Below are positions 25,746-36,825 of a stretch of 64,000 nucleotides of DNA, piece by piece. The notes under the pieces were generated by a model, which did not search any database, had not been told where the DNA came from, and saw only the letters and a program-made list of their open reading frames with translations. Source of the DNA: Anseranas semipalmata. Its lineage: Eukaryota > Chordata > Aves > Anseriformes > Anseranatidae. Within the stretch, counting starts at the first letter, position 1, and each line of letters starts with the position of its first letter. Location: assembly GCA_013399115.1 (NCBI GenBank), contig VXAA01005604.1, forward strand, positions 101,719-165,718. The letters are read 5' to 3'. The translations under genes were made by a program, and so were the position numbers.

Positions 25746-26441
25746 TGTATTGGGTTTATGTGGCAAGGGTTTGGTAGCAGGGAGGCTGCAGGGGTGGCCT
25801 CTATGAGCAGAGCCCAGCAGCTGCCCCATGTCAGACAAGAGCCGGCTCCAGCCGGCTCCAAAAGGGACCCGCTGCTGGCCAGGGCTGAGCCAATGAGCCA
25901 TGTTAGTTGTGCCTCTGGGAGAGCAGATTTAAGAAAGTAAAAATCTGCTGCGCAACAGCAGCTGGGAGAGAGAGGATTGAGAAACAGCCCTGCAGACACC
26001 CAGGTCAGTGCAGAAGGAGCACAGCAGGGGCTCCAGGCGCCGCAGCAGAAGTTCCCCTGCGGCCTGTGGAGAGGCCCATGGTGGAGCAGGCCGTCCCCCT
26101 GCAGCCCATGGGTACCACACGGAGCAGATCTCCACGCTGCAGCCCATAGAGGATCCCACGGTGGAACAGGTGGATGTGGCCTGAAGGAGGCTGCGGCCCA
26201 TGGGAGCCCCCACAGGAGCAGGCCCTGGGCCGGAGCTGCAGCCCGTGGAGAGGAGCCCACGCAGGAGCAGGTGATCTGGTGGGAGCTGCCGCCCATGGGG
26301 GACCCATACTGGAGCAGTATGCGTCTGAAAGGCTGTATGCCATCATACAGACCCATATTGGAGCAGTCTTTTCTTTGAGGAGGGGGAGTAAGAGAGCAGT
26401 TGTGGTGGAGTTCAGCTGCCCAGCAGGTTAAAACCACCACA
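25746..26441 (+). mobile_element. Solo LTR of an avian ERV, family B, internally deleted
   Basis: The element starts TGTATTGGGTTTATGTGGC and ends CAGCAGGTTAAAACCACCACA. The 5' half matches the family-B copy at 9517. The segment that should hold the poly(A) signal and the GTCTGTTTTGCCC box is missing: the sequence passes from the repeat array (to about 26370) straight to GAGGAGGGGGAGTAAGAGAG. Flanks ACAGC and CCAAC match at only three of five positions, so no clear target duplication remains. This is the most G+C-rich part of the window, and long frames cross it on both strands, including 418 codons on the minus strand (25739-26995). That frame runs antisense through the LTR into unique DNA and shows no domain. 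Confidence 0.87.
26045..26366 (+). repeat. Degenerate repeat array inside family-B LTR
   Basis: Seven units share a GGAGCAG (once GGAACAG) core at 26083, 26121, 26163, 26215, 26264, 26311 and 26360, spaced 38, 42, 52, 49, 47 and 49 bases. Between the cores most units repeat a CTGCAGCCCATGG-type word and a GGAGCCCAC-type word. The copy at 1269-2299 carries the same kind of units in different number. Confidence 0.75.
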
Positions 26442-27044
26442 CCAACATGAAACTGAGGGTAGACATGTGCAGGATGTCCTGGAGCAATGCTGGAACACCT
26501 GAAGGTACAAAACCTGCTAGAATAATGTGGGAGTACTGGGAAGAGTGGCAGATCCCAGCCTGGAGCAGTCTTGACCAAATCTGTCCATGGAGAGTAACTT
26601 CTTCCTAGTAGTTTCCCTTGAACTGTGCCTGAGCATTGCCAAAGAGTATGTAAACCAGAAGGGCCAGGACTATGCCAAGAAGTTTGCTGCCAGAAAGTCA
26701 GCATGGGCAATCCCTGGTTTAGTTTACTCCTTCCTCTTTTATGTATCAGTGTAGACATGATCAATGGGGCTAGGGCCAGTCTCAAGCAGCTAATTACCCT
26801 GATTCCTCCTCTGATTAAAAAAGAATTCAGAACTCTTACAACAGACTTCTGTTCTGAATCTCCCCAAGTGTCTTTCTCCATTGACTGTAAGGGACACCTT
26901 TTGCATTTTTTTCCACCTCTCTGAAGTGGCCTCAAGACATCTGTAAATAATAAATGTAAAAACAATATCACACATCCTATTATGGTATTTAACAAACAAA
27001 TTAATTTAACTTTGCATTAACAATCAGATGAGATAGCTAGGTTT

Positions 27045-27095
27045 TATAATATCCCCTATTTTAGCGGAAGCAAACGCACAAAGAGCCACATTTAC
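27045..27095. repeat. Possible ancient MIR/CORE-SINE remnant
   Basis: The words ATATCCCCTATTTTAG, then GGAAGCAAACGCACAAAGAG, follow the order of the well-known MIR segment (ATTATCCCCATTTTACAG, then GAGGAAACTGAGGCACAGAG). The match is short and diverged. It could be chance. Confidence 0.25.
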
Positions 27096-27379
27096 ACTTT
27101 GTGCTAATTCATCCATCATAACAAGCAAGCTAAAGTTCAAGGAAACGGTGATTTTTTTTTCTTTTAGTATCACATTTCAAGGACCCTATCTATGTTGTCA
27201 CTAGAACTGTGATTCCTAGGACAACTCTGAACAGGAGGTGTCCCAAGTCACTAGGCATTGTTTAAGATTTGGGTTTGATGATTCCAACATTTTATATAAT
27301 TGCAAGTTAGATGTGTAGACATAGAATATGCATCACACAAAGTAAAGACGATAGATGTCTGTGTGTATTTGAGAACTTT

Positions 27380-27413
27380 TGTTGTTGTTGTTGTTGTTTT
27401 GTTTGTTTGTTTC
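27380..27413. repeat. (GTT)n and (GTTT)n simple repeat
   Basis: Six GTT-like units followed by GTTT units. Confidence 0.85.
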
Positions 27414-27945
27414 CATTTCTAAACATTAAATAATGCTATATAAGCTTGAAAATAGGCAATTTTCATTTTAATGGTCCCCTGTGGTGACTATGAACTTTCC
27501 TTTGATATCCTTCCAGAGAGACAGCTGGAGGCCATGTGGACACCCCAGGGCATCTAAAATGGCACTCAAAACCTATTCTTAGGCAACTGAACCCCTCTTG
27601 GATTCATTGTATTCACAATTAGAATTTTACAGGAGGTGCCAAACTGACTAAAGCAAGCAATGAGCTATACTTCTCTATTGATCCTTTTTCATGTACATGC
27701 CTGTTCCAAAGCAAATGCTTTTTTTTGCAACCTCTTAGCCATGTAACTTTCCAAACCAGATTTTGGTTGCCTTTGGCCTTATAATAAAATGAGAGCTGTC
27801 AAGTCACACAGAACTCTACCATTTTTCATTTTATATTACCAGCAGAAATGTTTTTGCTCTCTGAATTCTTTACCATATCATTTTTTTCCACCTTAACTTA
27901 GTTTATTCTTTTGCCTATCCCCTTCTCCAGCTTTCTCAAGAACTG

Positions 27946-27946
<1 letters not shown>

Positions 27947-27986
<40 letters not shown>
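27947..27986. repeat. Poly-T run (40 bp)
   Basis: The longest homopolymer in the window. The word CTCAAGAA stands on both sides (27935-27942 and 28012-28019), so a short insertion ending in a poly-A tail on the minus strand is conceivable. Confidence 0.95.
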
Positions 27987-27988
<2 letters not shown>

Positions 27989-29195
27989 GTTTTTAGCTAT
28001 GGCTTTTTAACCTCAAGAATCCACAAATTACCTTTCTGATGTTACTAACCAACTTTGAAAGTCAACTTGAAGTTTGGCTAGAACAGCCCCTGAAAATATG
28101 TGTAACTATTTCAGAAACAATTGTACTCCCTTTTGTATGTATTGTACTCCCTATTTAGATGGCATGGTCTGGACAGATAAAAAGATAATGTGACCTCTAA
28201 CTGTCACAGAATGTGTAGACTAAAAGAAAAGACATGAAGGAACTGAATTTTTTAATTCTCAGTAAAGACATAGGCATGCTTGTTGATTCAGCCAGTTATT
28301 AGGACAAGATATCAAGCTAAGGGACAAGCCATTCAACTTCATTTCTCCAATGAAGTAAGCGATAAGAAAAATTCTGATTCTCTAGCATATGCAAAAATAA
28401 ACTTTAAATTAAAAGTTAAACTTGATAAAACAATTGGTATAATTTGTTTTACATTAAAAATATAAGATATAAATCCTGCAACATTTTTGTTGCAGTAAAT
28501 TAGATGAAAAACAATTTAAGATTTGTTTAACTATAGTTATTTATGCTTTAATTTTATAGATAGATGTTACCATAGAGACAAAAACATTTTTAAAGCAATT
28601 TAATTTACAAATCATGTTCATATCTCTTCTGAAGTCTGCCTGTAGCAAGACTGCATGTTCAGTCAGCTCCATCAAATGGTGCACAATGAACCTACTCTAT
28701 GTTACTTGGTTCCTCATGTAGAAACAAAGAGAGATGGACCCTTTCACTTCTTAGGCCACTATGTCTGGTGGTATCTAGATTTGTTTATACGGAAAGGATG
28801 GAACTGAGCCAGAAAATTTCTCTGGTGCCCATGAGTGAGCCCAGAGAAACACGGCTTATTACTCTTGTCTCTGATACATGCTTAAAACATTCATATTTTT
28901 GAATGTAGCATGTACACACCCAAAAGGTCATGTATGCCTCTGGCAAATGTCAATGATGTAAATTTTGCAGCTTGCATCCGTCTAAATAATGTGTATCTTG
29001 GGGATACTCTGAAAAAAAAAATCCTTTTTTCTCAGTATTATGCAAACTCCTAAGTCAACGTATGGTACTATTCTACAGAGTCTTAAGCCTTGTATTTTCT
29101 GAGTTAAAAAAGTCAATAGGCACCTGTAAGGACTGAAATTGCAGAGATAGTCTGAAATCAAATTTTGTTTTAATAACAATGAAAAAAACACATAC

Positions 29196-29772
29196 AATCA
29201 TAGAATCATAGAATATCCTGAGTTGGAACGGACCCACAAGGGTTATTGAGTCCAGCTCCTGGGTCCACCCAAAACTCAAACCGTACGTCTGAGAGCATTG
29301 TTCAAACACTTCTTGGACTCCAGAAGGCTTGCTGCTGTGTCCACTTCCCCAGGGAGCCAATTCCAGTGCCCAACCAGCCTCTCTGTGAAGAACTGATATC
29401 CTATATCCAGTAGGATAATTTTCCTAATATCCAACCTGAACCCCTCCACTCCCCTCGTGAGGAAGCTTCAGGCTGCCATGAGGTCTCCCTTCAGTCTCCT
29501 CTTCTCTGGGCTGAACAATCCAAATGACTTCAGCTGCTCCATATGTCTTGCCCTATAGACTCTTCAACATCTTTGTAGCCTTCCTTTGGATGCTCTCTAA
29601 TAGTTTTATGTCTTTCTTATATTGTGGCACCCAAAACTGCACACAGTGCTTGAGGTGAAGCTGCAGCAAAGCAGAGCGGGACAATCACTTCCCTCGACCA
29701 GATAGCAATGCTGTGTTTAATGCACCCCAGGACATGGTTGGCCCTTTTGGCTGCCAGTGCACACTGTTGTGA
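29196..29772 (-). mobile_element. CR1 LINE, 5'-truncated 3' portion
   Basis: On the plus strand it begins AATCATAGAATCATAGAAT, the reverse complement of the CR1 terminal repeats, followed by the 3' UTR and the end of ORF2 in reverse: TCTCCCTTCAGTCTCCTCTT, AACAATCCAAATGACTTCAG and CCCAAAACTGCACACAGT are standard CR1 words. The frame is broken by mutations. About 577 bases are kept. The short antisense and shadow frames at 29073-29360 and 29617-29802 are not genes. Confidence 0.93.
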
Positions 29773-31005
29773 CCTGTGTAAACACAGGTAGGAGCAAAGC
29801 ACAGTGCTTTAATGCAGTTAACTAGACCTATCCAAAAGCTAATATTTATCATACTATACTTAAAAACAATGTGCTGTTAAAGTAATGCTTCCAAGTGTGG
29901 TAGGCACATGGTATGCTTTCTGTGTGCTTTAATAATACACAGACTGGAACAAACTGTAGTGCTATGAATACACTATCAACAGTTATGATCATTGTCTGAA
30001 GTCAGTAGGACCTGGCACTGACACAAATCCCAGCTGCAGGCAGCCCATGTGGAACCAGGATTTTAACCATTTAAACAGGAGTAAGAACTCTCCTGTTTGT
30101 AGCACTGTGGAGTTAATACTGATACACAATTGACTATTATGTGAGTACTCACTCATATCTTCATCCAGATCAAGTCACCCTTCTTTTCTGTTCATCTCTG
30201 GATTTCTATTGCACATGCTTGCAACGTTGTTATGCCACCCACCCCCATCCATCCATGTATTTATTTTCCCGCCATGCAATTGTACATAGATATGCACACC
30301 CTCATGCACACATGCAAACACAAGAGTGCCCATGAGCCATGTCAGATACATTTACAAGGTGAGACTAGAAAAATAGGAAGAAGCCACACATCCTTAGAAC
30401 AACTGTAGTGTATGAGACCACAGAAACGAAATGGAAATTGTTCTGTAGACATAATTTTGCACACCATCCCACAGATTGCTTAACTACTCATTTTTGCTTT
30501 CCAATATATTTAGAAAAATCTGGTGCTTAATGTCTGCATAAAATAAAATAGTAACTCTTAGGATTGTTAGCTTGAAGCTAGCTTGAAGCTCTCAGTTTTT
30601 TAAGTGCTGAAGATGTGGTGGTATTATTCTTCTTGCATTTTTTTTTTTTTTACACGAAAGCGGCAACCACTTGCATAATAACCACAAGATTTTATTTCTA
30701 TATCATGTAGCTACAACACATCAAAAAGTAGAACATTCTGCTCATTGCAGCCTGAACTTTGCACACATTTGATTTCTCTAGAGCCATAGATGTCAATGAC
30801 AGATGATGTCTATCTGGTTTAGATTCAGTTGCTTAAATTCATTCATCTAGTGCTGTTTTTAGAGTCTGCGGGATAGGTCTCTAGCTGCAGTGTCAGCAGA
30901 GTGTGGCCCTGACATAAGACCTGTGTGATATCTGCCAGCTTTGGGCAGACGTCTTGGGTACATGGGGTGAGCTGCCTGTGTTTAGATGTGTAAATCCCCT
31001 TGAGG
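29773..31005. other. Unique non-coding sequence
   Basis: Nothing recognisable apart from CA-rich and CCATC-type low-complexity sequence near 30230-30320 and a short direct repeat AGCTTGAAGCT twice at 30569-30590. Confidence 0.5.
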
Positions 31006-31597
31006 TGTCCTGGTTTTGGCTGGGATAGAGTTAATTTTATTCCTAGTAGTATTCCTGGTATGGTGCTGTGTTTTGGATTTAGGATGAGAATAATGTTGAT
31101 AACAGACCGATATTTCAATTGTTGCTGAGCAGTGCTTACACTAAGTCAAAGACTTTTTGACTTCTCATACTGGCATGCCAGCGAGGAGGCTGGGGGTACA
31201 CAAGAAGTTAGGAGGGAACAGAACCAGGACAGCTGGCCCAAACTGGCCAAAGGGATATTCCATACCGTATGACATCATACTGAACAATAAAAACTGGGAG
31301 TAGTTGGCTGCGATTGGGGGGTGCAATTGCTCAGGGACTGGCTGGGCATTGGTCAGCTGGTGGTGAGCAATTGTGTTGTGCATCCCTTTCTTTGTTTATT
31401 CTTTTTGTTGTTTTTATTGTTTTAAATTATTACTTTCCTTTTCTTTCACCTCTTGTTTTCTTTCTTTTTAAACTGTCCATATCTCAACCCATGAGCTCTT
31501 GCACTTTTCTTTTCAATTCTCTCTCCCATCCCACTGTGGGAGGGAGTGAGAGAATGGCTGTGTGGTATTTAGCTACCTGCCAGGTTAAACCACAACA
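31006..31597 (+). mobile_element. Solo LTR of an avian ERV, family A
   Basis: The element starts TGTCCTGGTTTTGGCTGGGA and ends GCCAGGTTAAACCACAACA. Two further copies lie at 32756 (minus) and 44495 (plus). Shared blocks are GAGTTAATTTT, GCTGTGTTTTGGAT, GAGGAGGCTGGG, CAAGAAGTT, the AATAAA poly(A) signal (31286-31291 here) and TATCTCAACCCATGAG. The U5 part is T-rich. Flanks TGAGG and GTGGC do not form a clean target duplication. No internal retroviral genes follow, so it is a solo LTR. Confidence 0.87.
31286..31291 (+). terminator. Poly(A) signal of family-A LTR
   Basis: AATAAA in the same position as in the other two family-A copies (44732-44737; reverse complement at 32973-32978). Confidence 0.6.
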
Positions 31598-32755
31598 GTG
31601 GCCAGAGCTGTTGACCTATTTAGCCATAAACTAAAAGAGCCTGTGCCCAAAGAATTTCACTGCAATGTTCCCCAGTTTGTTCGATTATACATAGACTAGT
31701 TTTTCTTCAAAAGGAACCAAGACTATGACCATGAGCTTGTAGGCATATTTTATTTTGTTTTAAGTGTTCTTCAGTGAAATATCTTAATGTCTTGCAAGGT
31801 TTTATGTGACAATTTTATCTTTCTCCATTTGTGATAGATTCTCTTATATAGAGAGCTTTAGTGCTTTCAAGGAAAAGAAAAGGAAGAATACTTTCATCTC
31901 AAGTCTTCTTTAGATGCGTAAGACTGACAGTAACTCAGCTTTGTTTTAATAAAATGCCTAATCAGAGTTGTTCAATGTCCATCCCATGTATAGCCACATC
32001 CAATCTGCACAATGTTTCTGAGGGTGTCATTGACAGCAAGATGAGAATCCCACACAGATGTGCTACTGCAAATGTAACTCCGAACAAGCATATTTTAAGG
32101 GATTGTGATCATATTTTTTTTTTCTAAAGATGGAGTATATTTGATTTTCAAATGGATGGGGAATGAAATCAAATGATCTTTTATTTTGTCAGTGTATCTG
32201 GTGTTGCAGCAGACTGTTCCTGTTACTTGCTTAAAAATATACTGTTAGTTCAGGCGTTAAAGAAATATGTGCTCTTTGTGGCTTTAAAAAATAAAATGTA
32301 ATTCTGAGTGCAGTACACTCAAACACTAAAATACTACAAAGCTTAATGTTTTGTAGGCATCACTTCACCATAAGATAAATTTTTGTTTGGTGTGCTAATT
32401 TGCATTTCAGTGTCTTTATATTTCCAAATTATTGTCAGAATTCTCTTGCAAGCAGTTCAGTGTGTCACTTGATGCCTTATCAGAAATCCTAAAAATAAGT
32501 ATACTAAAAGAGTGCTGTCGTGTCTTAGTATCTACAAAAAGAATACTGTATTTAAGTATTTCTATGTTTAAAACCAAATAAAGAACAGAGCAAATATATA
32601 GTCCTTGCACAAGCCAAGAATTTTTCTTGCAAATATTTGCATACATGCTTAGCAATACTAACATGAGAATAAATATCAACTACTCAGGATTAACTTTAAT
32701 GGTAAATTTGAAGGTTCCATTTTGAACAAGTAGGTTCTGAAACAGCATTGTCATC
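31598..32755. other. Unique non-coding sequence
   Basis: No gene or repeat recognised. The frames at 31861-32127 and 32416-32679 have no motif. Confidence 0.5.
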
Positions 32756-33487
32756 TGTTGGAGTTTAACCTTGTCAGGCAGCTAAGTCCCACACAGCTGC
32801 TCACTCACTTACTCCCAGTGGGACAGGGTGGAGAACTGGAAGGGTAAAAGTGAGAAAACTCATGAGTTGAGATAAAGACAGATTAAAAGGTAAAGCAAAA
32901 GCTAAGCATGCCAACAAGGCAAAACAAGGAATTCATTCACTCCAAAGCCTCTTTCCCTCAGCTTTATTGCTGAGCATGATGTAAAATTGTATGGGATATC
33001 CCTTTAGTCAGTTGGGGTCAGCTGTCCTGGCTGTGTCCCCTTGTGGTGGTTTTAACCTGCTGGGCAGCTGAACGCCACCATAGCCACTCTCTCATGTCCC
33101 CTCCTCAAAGGAAGAGGGGGAGAAAATACGATGGAAAGGGCTCAAGGGTTGAGATAAGGACAGGGACATCACTCACCAATTACCGTCACAGGCAAAACAG
33201 ACTCAGCATAATATGAATAATATAATTTATTGCCTCTCACTAGCAGACTAGAGCAGTGAGAAACTACAAGCAAACTGCAAACACCTTCCCCCATCCACCC
33301 TCTTCCTCCTCCTCCCCCCGAGCGGTGCAGGGGAAGGGGAATGGGGGCTGCGGTCAGTCCCTAACGCTGTGTCTCCGCCGCTCCTTCACGGTCACTCTCT
33401 GCCCCTGCTCCACGTGGGGTCCCTCCCACGGGATGCCGTCCTTCCCAAACTGATCCTGCATGGGCTATTTCAACCAAAACCAGGACA
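32756..33487 (-). mobile_element. Family-A solo LTR interrupted by a nested family-B LTR fragment
   Basis: The outer element is a family-A LTR in minus orientation. Its 3' part occupies 32756-33041, with the poly(A) signal reverse complement at 32973-32978, and its 5' tip CCAAAACCAGGACA occupies about 33466-33487. It is flanked by a perfect 5-bp target duplication TCATC (32751-32755 and 33488-33492), which shows that both parts belong to one insertion. Between them lies a family-B fragment. Compared with the intact copy at 31006-31597, roughly 200-300 bases of family A next to the tip are missing, so a deletion followed or accompanied the nested insertion. Confidence 0.88.
33042..33464 (-). 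mobile_element. Nested family-B LTR fragment (3' part)
   Basis: On the minus strand it ends CAGCAGGTTAAAACCACCACA, as the LTR at 25746 does, and carries an AATAAA (about 33219-33226 in reverse), the GTCTGTTTTGCC box and the GGTCCCTCCCACGGGAT segment also seen at 1650-1670. It stops abruptly near 33464 inside the repeat array, so the whole 5' part of the LTR is gone. It lies in the same orientation as its host LTR. The 65-codon frame at 33256-33453 is antisense to it and not a gene. Confidence 0.85.
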
Positions 33488-36400
33488 TCATCACACTAGC
33501 AGAGCCAATAAAGGCAGTCAGTTTTAAAAAGGGTCTAGATGCTTTTCAGCTTGTATTATGCAATGGCACAGTTGTATAAAGTACAGAACTCAGTGACTCA
33601 GGACATGTCCTCTCATCTTATGTACCTAGACTTATGGACATAAATGCCCATTAGATTTATCTGTAGATGTCAGAGTCTGCAGGATCAGAGATTAAATAGC
33701 AGTTGGATAGTTCATTTTATAGAAAGTCTACTTTCTTAACTTCAAGAATAAACTGATGAATTTGTCTTTACTTGTGTATGTTGAGATTTTCTCTCATTAC
33801 ATTTTTAAAAACTCTTTTCAAGCTACTTCCAAGAAAAGAGTATATAAAAGGTTAATAAAAATACTTATTTTTAGCTCCACATTCCTATGAAAAAATGGCA
33901 ATTTTACTGTATTCACTGTGATTTGAAAGCAGATAAATAATGAATAGTTCAAGTGATAATTACCTTATTTCAATATTTACAGAAAACTGGCACTTCATCA
34001 TCATCAAAGCACATTGAGAATTGTCTTATTATCTGCACAAGTGCCTGATTTCTATAAATATTGAAATTTGATAATTATCTCTAGCACTGTTTCTTCCTTA
34101 TCTACTTTTCAGAATTGAGCAAATAGAAATATCATTTAGTCATTAACATTTTCCAAATACATATCTGGTTTCTTTTTAATGAGACTGCATATGTATGGAA
34201 GGTAAGTTGCAAAATAAGGTCAATGGAATAGAATGAAATATCTTTGTGTCAGACGTATCCAAATGAATGAGCTAAGACCATGTTATTCAAATATCTGGAT
34301 TTAGCCTGAGTCTGTTCTTAAAAGGAAAGGCCACTTCACTAACAATTAGAAAGTCCAACTCCCAAAAAGGAGTCATTGGCATATATACAAAATGAAATGA
34401 AGACCTCTGTTCTTTTTTTTTCCCTAGCGCACATATGAGCCAGGCAATGTAGTGCCATATGGCCTTCTTTGTTGGGTCAGGAAACCATATAATGTTTCCC
34501 AAGAGGGTTATCCCTTGTAAGTCTATTTGGGAGATGGCAGACAGGGCCATGCTGAATCTATCTGTATGTTGCAATTCTATTTTTCCCTGATGTTAATCTA
34601 TAATCACAATGATCCGTACCTCAGAAAAACAAGAACAGTTAATCCATAATGCGATATGTATGGAAATCTTTTAAACTCTAACTCTGCACATTGTACTGTG
34701 AAAAATCAAGTAATGGAACATTATAAAAGGATTTTTGTACAGACTTTGGGGAACCATCCATACCGTGGAGATACTAACTACACAGGTTACTACACATGGG
34801 TATAAGCTGCAGTATGTTTCATTCAAAGAAAGAAGGTTTCAGTAGATCCATCCAGTGTCCTAACTTCAAAATCTCTTGTTCTATCAGTCAGTGTATTTGG
34901 ACATGCTATAAAGTCTAACTCTAGTCTGGAGGAATCTTTAGCTATGTCTGTACTAGCATATAAGGTCAGGGTCAGCGAATGGCCTCAAGCATTGTCCAGT
35001 GTTTGGCCATATAATTTATATGTTTGCCTGCTCCCCAACAGGTTTGGCCCATGCTAGCTTGCACACTCCTACATATGCTTAGGCAGGATGTGCGGGGACT
35101 ACTCCTGAAAGCAATTTAGATAATTTTCTGGGGAATGAGGACTTAAGGGTATGGACACATTAGCCCCAGGGCCAGAGAATGGCCTGTATTTTATTTACTT
35201 TTTTACTTATGCTACACATTCAGTTGTCTTCCTCTTTAACTAGATGCGTTTTAAACAGAGTGGTTGGGTAGGATCCACCTCATTTGGCCTGAGATATTAA
35301 GAGACTAGTCTCTCTTTAGTTGCCCATAGAGAGAAAAAACACTCCTAGAGAAAAATTTTTAGCTGAGCTTTATTACACATTTATCTTAGCATGACATGAA
35401 CTGTGATGAGAAGTGGTTCTTTCACTGAAAATAGATGGAATCTAAACAGCTAATTCGTATGCAGATGTCGATGATGTCTATTATGTCTATTATATATATT
35501 CTGAGGGTGGATGAGATGAATCCCACCCCTCACTGTTTTCTTGGCTTTTCCTTTTATACTCTAAGTCCCAGTATGGTACATACAGTCCTTACAGATGAGC
35601 ACCCTGCATATGCTTCAAATAATTCCTGATCATCTGCATTAAAAAGGAGCTCAGTCAATCTGAGCTCTTTTCAAATGTGTTCTTCTCTAAAAAAGGAATC
35701 ACTTCAAATAAAAGAAACACCTGATTTTTTTTAACACCTTCTGCCACACAGACATAATAAAAGGGCTGTAATGTAGTCAGAGCAGTGCCAGATGCTATAG
35801 AAGTTGAGCATGAAATTATGCCATAATTAAGACCCTACAAATTAACATTGATTCCACACTTCTCCAGGATTCAAGTAGCTACAGACTTAGCTAAGACAAA
35901 TGTTTATTTTTGGCACTTGTTATATCTTCCCATTGGAAAGAGCAATGTAAGTAAAACTCCCATTATTCATAACTCAGAGATATATAGCCAGTCCAAGCTG
36001 TCTAACGAGATACAAAAATATGGAGTTATTTTTCCAAACTGCTGTCATAGTGCAAATGAAAAAGAAATCCTAATGCAAAAATTGTATTGGTGAAACTGGT
36101 AATAAAATTCTTGGGTATCCCCTTGCTATTATTTATTTTGCAGTCTTCTACTGAGGGAGGGCTGAAAAAAAAGTTATATACTATGTTCTATATACTACAG
36201 AAGATAGATTCTGGTGTCAGTTCCTGTGCATTTTTCAGAGGGCAACAGAAGAGGTAGGAATCCCCTACATTTTTTTCAGTGACCTTGTGAGGTAGGAAGA
36301 GGGAAATTAGGAAGACGTAATTTTGATGGAATATGTTGAGAGCAAGATCAGAGGTGAAGTTTATTAAAGGAAACTAGAAGTGGAGAAGACGAAGGGTCCT

Positions 36401-36825
36401 CATCCTACAATTAGTAAATTATTGTTATTAAAAATGACTGAAATATATAAAACCAGTAATAGAGCACAGCCATGTTTAACAAGCAGGGCTAGAAGTATTG
36501 GCACTGTGGAAAAAATACATTTTCCATTTGTGTGATGCATACCCCTGGCTGAAATATTCTTTCTTTTTCTTTTTCTTTTTTTTTTTTTTTTTAAATAAAT
36601 CTGTGACTATTGTTCTATAAAAGAGAAACATCTTTCTCAACATGTATAAACCTCACTTCCATTCCTTCAGTCTTCTTTGCCTTATTGCATTGGAACCAAA
36701 GCTTTTATATCACAGTCCCAGAGACAAGCATAAAAAGGACCCTAGAAATAAAGTGGAAAACGGAAGATAACAACAAAAAGCAATTCACTAGGTAGTATTA
36801 TATCTTATATGCAACAAGCATAAGG
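33488..36825. other. Unique A+T-rich sequence with possible conserved non-coding core
   Basis: No gene recognised. The part 33830-34180 is repeat-free and contains many TAAT- and ATTA-type words, consistent with conserved non-coding DNA but unproven. A pyrimidine and T run lies at 36560-36592. Confidence 0.45.

Larger units (their letters stand above)
26442..29195. other. Unique non-coding sequence
   Basis: I see no gene. It holds a (GTT)n/(GTTT)n tract at 27380-27413 and a 40-base poly-T at 27947-27986. A stretch at 27045-27095 resembles the MIR-type SINE core but is too diverged to call. The frame at 26625-26924 is not a recognised protein. Confidence 0.5.

Noticed and set aside
25830..26330. 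Possible CpG island or gene promoter
   Set aside because: The high G+C content belongs to the family-B LTR repeat units, and CpG pairs are few.
26600..26750. Coding-like stretch reading AKEYVNQKGQDYAKKFAARK in one frame
   Set aside because: Short, no splice sites or similarity that I recognise, and a competing frame is open over the same bases.
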